NCBI GenBank assembly: GCA_007133925.1
Contig: SLLU01000128.1
Span: forward strand, 1-12,333
Source: Candidatus Halarchaeoplasma halalkaliphilum
Lineage (GTDB): Archaea; Thermoplasmatota; Thermoplasmata; Halarchaeoplasmatales; Halarchaeoplasmataceae
Length of the DNA stretch: 12,333 nucleotides
Reading direction: 5' to 3'
In this document: positions 7,669 through 12,333 of the stretch, piece by piece
Position numbering within the stretch: the first letter of the stretch is position 1
Layout: every line of letters begins with the position of its first letter
Notes under the pieces: model-generated
Told to the model about the DNA's origin: nothing
Seen by the model: the letters and a program-made list of their open reading frames with translations, nothing else
The model's database searches: none
Made by a program: the position numbers and the translations under genes

Positions 7669-8189
7669 ACTCCGAGATAATGAAGTGTAAAAGATGTCGG
7701 CTCCACGAGACCAGGACCAACGCGGTGCCGGGAGAGGGGCCCATGGATGCCCGTGTTATGTTCGTAGGCGAGGGGCCCGGCAAGAAGGAGGACGAAAAGG
7801 GAAGACCCTTTGTGGGCAGGGCCGGAGAACTGCTGAATGAGATGTTATTGCACGCAGACCTTTCCCGGGAACAGGTCTTCATAACCAACATCGTTAAGTG
7901 CAGGCCTCCGGGAAATCGGGATCCCCGGGAGGACGAGAAAAAAACGTGCAGCGAGTACCTATCCAGACAGATCGAGATCATAAAGCCCAGGGCCATCTGT
8001 ACCCTGGGAAACCATGCCACGTCCCACTTTCTGGGAGTGGGTGAGATGGGAAAAAGGCACGGTAGGACCTTCCAGGTAGAACAGATGACCGTCATCCCCC
8101 TATACCACCCTGCTGCTGCACTCTACAACCCAAATTTGAAGGGTGTTATGAAGGAGGATTTCCTTTCCCTAAGAAAGATCCTCTATTAG
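7665..8189 (+). CDS. udg: Family 4 uracil-DNA glycosylase (iron-sulfur)
   Basis: A 174-residue enzyme that removes uracil from DNA, as after cytosine deamination, and starts base excision repair. Cys8 and Cys11 (KCKRC) plus Cys95 and Cys112 reproduce the 4Fe-4S ligand layout of family 4 (UDGa) enzymes. GEGPGKKED (35-43) is the catalytic motif 1, NIVKCRPPGNRDP (75-87) the conserved central motif and YHPAAAL (147-153) the DNA-intercalating motif. Length is slightly short but complete. The start ATG overlaps the OsmC stop codon by four bases (ATGA), a classic sign of translational coupling in one operon. The gene ends at TAG 8187-8189 with the tRNA promoter immediately after it. I am confident in the family. 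Confidence 0.95.
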   Translation: MNSEIMKCKRCRLHETRTNAVPGEGPMDARVMFVGEGPGKKEDEKGRPFVGRAGELLNEMLLHADLSREQVFITNIVKCRPPGNRDPREDEKKTCSEYLSRQIEIIKPRAICTLGNHATSHFLGVGEMGKRHGRTFQVEQMTVIPLYHPAAALYNPNLKGVMKEDFLSLRKILY

Positions 8190-8191
8190 GT

Positions 8192-8201
8192 AAATTTTAT
8201 T
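8192..8201 (+). promoter_or_regulatory. TATA-box promoter of the tRNA-Ile gene
   Basis: AAATTTTATT is centred about 35 bp upstream of the mature tRNA 5' end (8232). This fits an archaeal promoter with a leader of only a few nucleotides. Confidence 0.6.
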
Positions 8202-8231
8202 AACGGGTTGCACCTACACGATATCCCCCTT

Positions 8232-8306
8232 GGGCCCATGGCTTAGGTTGGTTATAGCGTCCGGCTGATAACCGGGAGGTCGAGAGTTCAAATCTCTCTG
8301 GGCCCA
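8232..8306 (+). tRNA. trnI-GAU: tRNA-Ile (anticodon GAU)
   Basis: A complete 75-nt cloverleaf. The acceptor stem GGGCCCA (8232-8238) pairs perfectly with TGGGCCC (8299-8305), and A8306 is the discriminator base. The D arm begins at G8241. The anticodon stem TCCGG/CCGGG encloses loop CTGATAA with anticodon GAT at 8267-8269. The T stem GAGAG/CTCTC (8282-8286/8294-8298) encloses TTCAAAT. The 3' CCA is not encoded, and no intron is present in the anticodon loop. A T-rich tract follows directly. Confidence 0.96.
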
Positions 8307-8320
8307 CTTCTTCTTTTTTT
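8307..8320 (+). terminator. T-rich terminator after tRNA-Ile
   Basis: Immediately after the discriminator base the sequence is C/T only and ends in seven T residues. T-rich tracts of this kind terminate archaeal RNA polymerase without needing a hairpin. Confidence 0.6.
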
Positions 8321-8334
8321 AAATAAAGGTGAAA

Positions 8335-8358
8335 CTCCCTTTCCGGAAAAAAAGGGAG
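8335..8358 (-). terminator. Inverted repeat, probable 3' hairpin of the diphthine-ammonia ligase gene
   Basis: CTCCCTTT (8335-8342) and AAAGGGAG (8351-8358) form a perfect 8-bp stem around an 8-nt loop. It lies about 50 bp past the stop of the minus-strand gene at 8408. Read on the minus strand, a run of seven T sits at 8347-8353. It could also act as a barrier between the two converging transcripts (tRNA and ligase). Confidence 0.5.
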
Positions 8359-8407
8359 GAAATATATCGTCATCCTTGATACCCTGATAATATATGATAA
8401 GCGGTGG

Positions 8408-9094
8408 TTAATATGTTTTGCCCTTGGGAGTCCTGACACCCAATTTTATTATGTCATAGGTACCCCTGAGTCCGTCCCAGAGGGGGACCCCTTCCTGAAC
8501 GGTGAAGCCCCACTCGAAGTTGGGGGCGTCCAGGACGAAGCTCTCGTACTCCCCGCCTTCCCCGGCAACGTTGACCCCGTACCGTCGATTCAGTTCCTTC
8601 AGATCCCCAAAGAATTCCCGGTCTATGCTTCTACCCAACCAGGTCTCGTTGAGACCCAGAGCCGCAGCCTCCACTACGATGCACTCGAAGCCTTCCTCCA
8701 TAAGGGTGTTCATGAGATCATCCGGATCCATGCCCCACAGGGGTGAGAACACGTCAAGCCCCCGTTCATGGGCCATGCGCTCTATGCGGTCCATCTGATA
8801 GCGTGATGCCACCGCACCGGTTATCACCCCGTCGATCTCCACGGAATCCAGGGCATTCTCCAGGTCCGTGAGTTCCTTCTCCTTCTCACCACTTGACTCC
8901 TCCAGGACCAGGGGTATGTTGAGGGATTCCGCCTGCATGGGAACATGGAGCAGGTTCGGTTTGTGGAACATGTAAGAATCGTCACGCCTGGGAAAAACCG
9001 TTATCAGGTATGAAACGTCCATGCCCCGTTCCTGGGCCAGCCAAAGGGCCAGATTGGAGTCCTTGCCTCCCGAATAGAGGGCAGCGTATCTCAT
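8408..9094 (-). CDS. dph6: Diphthine-ammonia ligase (Dph6 family)
   Basis: A 228-residue ATP pyrophosphatase-type enzyme expected to do the last step of diphthamide synthesis, the ATP- and ammonia-dependent amidation of diphthine on translation elongation factor 2. The PP-loop SGGKDS lies at residues 8-13. GAVASRYQMDRIE (93-105) and GEGGEYESFVLDAP (178-191) are the family hallmarks, and the length is that of the single-domain archaeal form. Diphthamide is made by archaea and eukaryotes only, which supports an archaeal origin of the window. No other diphthamide gene (dph2, dph5) is nearby. The start at ATG 9094 sits about 27 bp from a TATA box, so the mRNA should be leaderless. Confidence 0.93.
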   Translation of the reverse strand: MRYAALYSGGKDSNLALWLAQERGMDVSYLITVFPRRDDSYMFHKPNLLHVPMQAESLNIPLVLEESSGEKEKELTDLENALDSVEIDGVITGAVASRYQMDRIERMAHERGLDVFSPLWGMDPDDLMNTLMEEGFECIVVEAAALGLNETWLGRSIDREFFGDLKELNRRYGVNVAGEGGEYESFVLDAPNFEWGFTVQEGVPLWDGLRGTYDIIKLGVRTPKGKTY

Positions 9095-9115
9095 GGTCCT
9101 TCCAAAGGGACCTTG

Positions 9116-9125
9116 TTATTATAAA
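9116..9125 (-). promoter_or_regulatory. TATA box of the diphthine-ammonia ligase gene
   Basis: Read on the minus strand this is TTTATAATAA, centred about 27 bp from ATG 9094, the usual TATA-to-start distance in archaea. It implies that the start codon is at or next to the transcript 5' end. Confidence 0.65.
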
Positions 9126-9142
9126 TGTTGGTCCCTGTCCAA

Positions 9143-9153
9143 AAGTATTAACT
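9143..9153 (+). promoter_or_regulatory. TATA-like box of the thioredoxin-reductase-like gene
   Basis: AAGTATTAACT is centred about 28 bp before ATG 9176. It is weaker than the opposing box at 9116-9125. No Shine-Dalgarno site precedes ATG 9176, so a leaderless transcript is the simplest reading. Confidence 0.5.
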
Positions 9154-9175
9154 AAAACCACGAAAATGCTCTCCC

Positions 9176-10093
9176 ATGGAAATATACGATGTTGTGATAT
9201 TGGGGATGGGGCCGGGGGGCCTCACGGCGGGTATATACGCCGCCAGATACAACCTCAAGACCCTTATCCTGGGGGAGATGCCCGGTGGTATGCTGGCAGA
9301 GGCCTACGAGATATGCAATTTCCCGTCCTATGACAAGATAGGTGGTATGGAACTCATGGACAGGATGGAAAAGCACGCCACGGGATTGGGGGTTGAAGTG
9401 AGGATGGACACGGTTACGGATATAGGCGGCAAAGACATGGATTTCACTATCAGAGGGGGCAGGGGTGAATACCGAGCCAAAAAGATCATACTGGCCACGG
9501 GCACGGTAAGGGTGAAACTCGGTTTACCGGGGGAAGAGAAACTCGCTGGCAGGGGCATAAGTTACTGCGCCACCTGCGACGCCGCTTTCTACAAGGGAAA
9601 AACGGTGGGTGTGGTGGGTGGTGGAAACTCCGCCCTGTCGTCCGCCCTGCTACTATCGGAGTATGCGGATACTGTTTACATAATATACAGACGTGAAAGG
9701 TTCTTCAGGCCGGAACCCGTGAGGATAAACGAGGCGGAGCAGAGGGAGAACATCAAGGTCCTGTTCAACACCCAGGTCACGGAATTAATGGGTAACGAGA
9801 GACTGGAAGCCGTGAAATTGAGGGACCCCCAGGGGGACAGCAAACTGGAACTGAACGGTCTCTTCGTGGAGATGGGTGCAACACCCAGATCATCCCTGGG
9901 TGAAAAACTCGGGGTCGCTCTGGACGAGAAGGGGTACATCGTTACCGAACCGGAAAGACGTACCACCGTCCGGGGAGTGTACGCTGCAGGGGACGTCATA
10001 GATTCACCCCTGAAACAGGGCATCACCGCCGCAGGTCAGGGAGCCGAGGCGGCGGCATCGGTGTTCGAGGATCTGAACCTGATTTCGAACTGA
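9176..10093 (+). CDS. trxB: Thioredoxin reductase-like FAD flavoprotein
   Basis: A 305-residue low-molecular-weight thioredoxin reductase homologue of typical length. It would pass electrons from a nicotinamide cofactor through FAD and a disulfide to thioredoxin or a similar protein. GMGPGG (10-15) is the N-terminal FAD site, CATC (131-134) the redox-active pair, GGGNSA (148-153) the second Rossmann motif, and GVYAAGDV near 287-294 the C-terminal FAD motif. The usual NADPH motif HRRxxFR appears as YRRERFFR, and the GGGDSA aspartate is Asn151. Cofactor preference is therefore less certain, since the Thermoplasma enzyme is known not to use NADPH well. No thioredoxin gene is in view. The gene is followed within 7-16 bp by the membrane metalloprotease and probably shares its transcript. 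Confidence 0.92.
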   Translation: MEIYDVVILGMGPGGLTAGIYAARYNLKTLILGEMPGGMLAEAYEICNFPSYDKIGGMELMDRMEKHATGLGVEVRMDTVTDIGGKDMDFTIRGGRGEYRAKKIILATGTVRVKLGLPGEEKLAGRGISYCATCDAAFYKGKTVGVVGGGNSALSSALLLSEYADTVYIIYRRERFFRPEPVRINEAEQRENIKVLFNTQVTELMGNERLEAVKLRDPQGDSKLELNGLFVEMGATPRSSLGEKLGVALDEKGYIVTEPERRTTVRGVYAAGDVIDSPLKQGITAAGQGAEAAASVFEDLNLISN

Positions 10094-10096
10094 ACA

Positions 10097-10103
10097 GGAG
10101 GTG
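10097..10103 (+). promoter_or_regulatory. Strong Shine-Dalgarno site at the metalloprotease start
   Basis: GGAGGTG is a full-strength Shine-Dalgarno match in the gap after the thioredoxin-reductase-like gene. Its last three bases are the GTG at 10101, too close for that GTG to be served by this site. An in-frame CTG at 10110 lies six bases downstream, the normal spacing. Confidence 0.55.
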
Positions 10104-11018
10104 TTCCAGCTGGATAGGTCCAAGGCATATGTGGGCATCATAGCGGTCCTGACGGTGATCGCCATAGTACTGTCATCTCTGTATCTACCCGCATATTTCA
10201 GGGAGTGGGGGGACTTCTACACATCCTTCGAGTACGCCCAGATGTATCTGAACGATGACCGGTACGATGAACTGATCATAGAGTACAGCTATGTTCAGGG
10301 ATTCCCACCTTCGGACTTTGCCAGGGAGACGCTGCTGTCCACCATAGAGGAGATATGTCATAAGGACAGTGTGGTGGAGACCAAGAACGAGATGATACCC
10401 CAGCGTCCAGGGAGGAATAGGTACGATCGGGACGGGGTAGAGGATATGCTGGAGGAGTACAGAGGAAACGAGAGGGGAGAGGGAACCATGGTACTCTACG
10501 TTCTCTACCTGGACGGGGAGTGGAGCGATAAGCCCAACGTTTTGGGACTCTCCTTCGGAGGACAGAACATAGTGATCTTCAAACATACCATAATCACCGT
10601 TACCCAGAGGAGTCCTAACCTGGATGTGGAAGTGGTGGAGTCCTCGGTACTTGTCCACGAGTTCGGTCACATACTGGGACTTGTGGGGATAGGATACGAT
10701 TCGGAACACGAGGACAAGGAACACAAGCACCACTGCGACGAATCCCAGGGTAGCTGTGTGATGTCTTACACAGTGGAGATAAGGGTTGGGGAGGATTCGG
10801 AACCACCGCCCCTGGAATTCTGCACCCTTTGCATGGATGACTTGGAACTGATAAGGACCCTGGAGGACGGTAGGGGGATAGAGGAACACCTGACCTTCAT
10901 GGTGGTGGCGAGTCAGGGGGCCATAGGGCTCATTTGGATCGCCGTATGTTTGGGTAAAAAGAAACAAGATTATGAGCATTATCACCAGTACTATGACGAT
11001 TACGAAAAGGATCAGTGA
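10101..11018 (+). CDS. Membrane-anchored metzincin-like zinc metalloprotease
   Basis: Up to 305 residues. A membrane segment at about 10-29 and another at about 264-284 should hold the middle part outside the cell and leave a short charged cytoplasmic tail. HEFGHILGL (186-194) is the zinc-protease motif HExxHxxG with Glu187 as catalytic base. It continues through an Asp/Glu/His-rich stretch to HHC (210-212), then CVM (219-221) as a possible Met-turn, then CTLC (241-244). The order HExxH, HC, CxM, CxxC recalls archaemetzincins, which bind a second zinc through cysteines. Here the third histidine is displaced by an insertion, so another metzincin-like membrane peptidase family is also possible. 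The tail (286-305) is rich in Tyr, Asp, His and Lys. The start is uncertain: GTG 10101 is the longest option, CTG 10110 fits the ribosome-binding site better. Substrates are unknown. Confidence 0.82.
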   Translation: MFQLDRSKAYVGIIAVLTVIAIVLSSLYLPAYFREWGDFYTSFEYAQMYLNDDRYDELIIEYSYVQGFPPSDFARETLLSTIEEICHKDSVVETKNEMIPQRPGRNRYDRDGVEDMLEEYRGNERGEGTMVLYVLYLDGEWSDKPNVLGLSFGGQNIVIFKHTIITVTQRSPNLDVEVVESSVLVHEFGHILGLVGIGYDSEHEDKEHKHHCDESQGSCVMSYTVEIRVGEDSEPPPLEFCTLCMDDLELIRTLEDGRGIEEHLTFMVVASQGAIGLIWIAVCLGKKKQDYEHYHQYYDDYEKDQ

Positions 11019-11701
11019 ACATCGTAGCTGAATGAGAATTTAACCTCGTCGGTGCTCTTCTCTTCCATGATCTCCTTGAGTCGGACCACCGCAGGCTCCC
11101 TTTCCTTCAACTCCTCTACGAGACCCCGGACGTGGGCGTCCCCAACAACCGCGAGGACGGTACCGTAACGCATCTCCAGCTCCAGTATGTTCCTGGCCAT
11201 GAAGACGTTCCTCTCATCCAGGAGCACCCTGGATACCGAGGGCATGTTCTTCTCCATCACTGCCATGTAATCTTCCTCGTTATCCTGGAAATCCTCCATC
11301 TCCCGGTCTATCCTTTTCCTGCCAACGAAGAGTCCACCCAGCATGCCGAATACCAGATAGAGCTTTTCCTTCAGGCTCATGGCCGCCAGTAGTCTCTTGA
11401 ACGTGTATGTGGCCGGAAGGTCTACGAAGGCCACCGATGCCCCCATCTCCCTGGCAGTGTCAACCGCCAGCTTCATCTCGCTCCCGGGCTGTACGCCGTA
11501 CTCGTCCCCTATGCGCTTCTGCACGTAGGCCATGACCCGGTATATGATTGGGGCGTCACCCGAGGACGGGGCTTCCTTCAGGGCCTCGTAGCGTGCCCGG
11601 TCCAGTTCAACTGCCACCACCCTGGGGTTCCGTGAACGTATCTCTTCCCTCAGGCGTTCGTGGACGTCGAACACGTGGGCCACGCCGATTATGGTTATCA
11701 T
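11012..11701 (-). CDS. Short TraB-family protein
   Basis: A 229-residue protein with the TraB/PrgY/TIKI domain motifs: GVAHV (6-10), VAVELDRARYEAL (29-41), LLDERNVFMA (160-169) and GDAH (187-190), the two histidine motifs being the likely metal or catalytic sites. TIKI proteins of animals are metal-dependent proteases, and PrgY/TraB of enterococci block a peptide pheromone; the role of archaeal members is unknown. Family members often carry C-terminal membrane segments, but this one ends soon after the domain. Only the stretch around 112-126 is hydrophobic. The frame extends to a TTG at 11722, but a TATA box at 11726-11734 puts the transcript start near 11703, so ATG 11701 is chosen. The 3' end overlaps the converging metalloprotease gene by 7 bp. 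Confidence 0.88.
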   Translation of the reverse strand: MITIIGVAHVFDVHERLREEIRSRNPRVVAVELDRARYEALKEAPSSGDAPIIYRVMAYVQKRIGDEYGVQPGSEMKLAVDTAREMGASVAFVDLPATYTFKRLLAAMSLKEKLYLVFGMLGGLFVGRKRIDREMEDFQDNEEDYMAVMEKNMPSVSRVLLDERNVFMARNILELEMRYGTVLAVVGDAHVRGLVEELKEREPAVVRLKEIMEEKSTDEVKFSFSYDVH

Positions 11702-11725
11702 CCGGTCATTTCCAACCGCCAACCC

Positions 11726-11734
11726 TTATAAATA
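11726..11734 (-). promoter_or_regulatory. TATA box of the TraB-family gene
   Basis: TATTTATAA on the minus strand, centred 29 bp from ATG 11701. This predicts a leaderless mRNA and excludes the upstream TTG (11722) as start. Confidence 0.65.
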
Positions 11735-11755
11735 CCTGTTGAAACCCATGTGAAA

Positions 11756-11766
11756 AAAATTATATC
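11756..11766 (+). promoter_or_regulatory. TATA box of the formylglycine-generating-enzyme-family gene
   Basis: An A-rich tract followed by ATTATAT about 47 bp before ATG 11809. Transcription would start near 11789 and give a leader of about 20 nt with a weak AGGAT ribosome-binding site at 11795-11799. Confidence 0.5.
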
Positions 11767-11808
11767 GGTGTATCCGCCTATCCCCTGATACGACAGGATT
11801 AGATTTTC

Positions 11809-12333
11809 ATGGGCAGAAGAAAAAAGGAAGATTTGCTCTACGGTCGGATCACCCCCGATAACGCCGTTGAAAAACAGGAGTTCTGGGCGGAGCGCCTGGG
11901 CATACCAGTGGACATGGAGAACTCCATGGGTATGCGGTTCAGACTCATACCCGCAGGAGAGTTCATGATGGGCGGTGGAAGATGGGATAATGCCAGACCC
12001 ATCCACCTCGTCAAGATCACCATGCCTTTCTACATGGGTGTGTACCCGGTTACCCACCGCGAATGGAAGACCATCACCGGTAGAAACCCCAGTGCATTCA
12101 AGGGTGGGAACCGTCCCGTGGAGCTGGTTTCGTGGAACCAGGTTCAGGAATTCATAGAGATATTGAACTCCAGGGAAGAGTCAAAGCTCTACCGACTGCC
12201 CACCGAGGCGGAATGGGAGTATTCCTGCAGGTCGGGCTCTGAAGGTAACTACTGTTTCGGTAACAATTTCACAAAACTGGGGGGGTATGCCTGGTACGGG
12301 AACAACAGCGGGGATCGGCTCCTGGACGTGGAA
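11809..12333 (+). CDS. Formylglycine-generating enzyme (SUMF1/FGE-sulfatase) family protein, 3' end cut by window
   Basis: The first 175 codons of a gene that leaves the window at its right edge. After a charged N-terminus of about 35 residues the FGE-sulfatase domain begins: NSMGMRFRLIPAGEFMMGG (38-56), VYPVTHREW (80-88), the family-typical GRNPSAFKG...RPVELVSW stretch (about 93-110), and YRLPTEAEWEYSCRSG (130-145). Members convert a sulfatase cysteine to formylglycine, or act as other oxidases or non-catalytic binding modules. The copper-binding cysteines that separate true FGE from the rest lie beyond the edge, so the activity is open. No signal peptide is visible. It has its own TATA box and is divergent from the TraB-family gene. 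No sulfatase is in the window. Confidence 0.88.
   Translation, partial: MGRRKKEDLLYGRITPDNAVEKQEFWAERLGIPVDMENSMGMRFRLIPAGEFMMGGGRWDNARPIHLVKITMPFYMGVYPVTHREWKTITGRNPSAFKGGNRPVELVSWNQVQEFIEILNSREESKLYRLPTEAEWEYSCRSGSEGNYCFGNNFTKLGGYAWYGNNSGDRLLDVE

Noticed and set aside
8232..8306. The tRNA-Ile gene as an integration site for a mobile element.
   Set aside because: No integrase, no repeated 3' tRNA fragment and no change in gene character were found on either side.
8200..8439. A minus-strand frame of 79 codons containing GPERFELSTSRLSAG.
   Set aside because: This sequence is a known false protein made by translating the antisense strand of a tRNA gene; here it lies over the tRNA-Ile.
10185..10985. 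A minus-strand frame of 266 codons.
   Set aside because: It is antisense to the metalloprotease, which has zinc-binding and membrane motifs; the antisense product shows none.
11702..11722. A TTG start giving the TraB protein seven extra residues.
   Set aside because: It is only about 8 bp from the centre of the TATA box and so upstream of the predicted transcript start.

Overview
The window reads as archaeal chromosome, most likely from a euryarchaeal lineage such as Thermoplasmatota; the exact lineage cannot be fixed from the sequence alone. The evidence is an XPD/Rad3-type iron-sulfur helicase, a diphthine-ammonia ligase (diphthamide is absent from bacteria), a family 4 uracil-DNA glycosylase, a tRNA gene without an encoded CCA end, heavy use of AGG/AGA and ATA codons, and TATA-like boxes about 26-30 bp upstream of several starts, some so close that the mRNAs should be nearly leaderless. 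There are no insertion sequences, integrases, CRISPR arrays or phage genes, and coding is dense.

Layout. Positions 1-4076 (minus) hold the N-terminal 1358 residues of a very large secreted protein that runs off the left edge. In order it has a signal peptide, a long prodomain, a subtilisin-family (S8) protease with a complete catalytic set, a beta-sandwich of the KP-43 protease type, a Kre9/KNH-like beta domain, a complete alpha/beta-hydrolase domain with Ser/Asp/His, a fibronectin III-like domain and the start of further Ig-like domains. Behind it on the same strand is the XPD-like helicase (4190-6112). A 109-bp divergent promoter region separates that from a rightward, tightly packed operon: PLP cysteine synthase, OsmC/Ohr-like peroxiredoxin and family 4 uracil-DNA glycosylase (6222-8189). 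A tRNA-Ile(GAU) gene follows at 8232-8306.

Positions 8408-9094 (minus) encode diphthine-ammonia ligase. It shares an 81-bp divergent promoter region with a thioredoxin-reductase-like flavoprotein (9176-10093, plus). That gene is followed within 7-16 bp by a membrane-anchored zinc metalloprotease with a metzincin-like, cysteine-rich active site (10101-11018). A short TraB-family protein (11012-11701, minus) converges on it with a 7-bp overlap. At the right edge begins a formylglycine-generating-enzyme-family protein (11809 onward, plus, partial).

How the genes may work together. Two themes stand out. One is extracellular protein and ester breakdown, from the protease-hydrolase fusion and the membrane metalloprotease. 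The other is thiol and iron-sulfur chemistry: cysteine synthesis, OsmC, a thioredoxin-reductase-like enzyme, and two iron-sulfur DNA repair or helicase proteins. The most unusual items are the single-polypeptide protease plus alpha/beta-hydrolase and the redox-flavoprotein/metalloprotease gene pair. No defence or mobile system was found.
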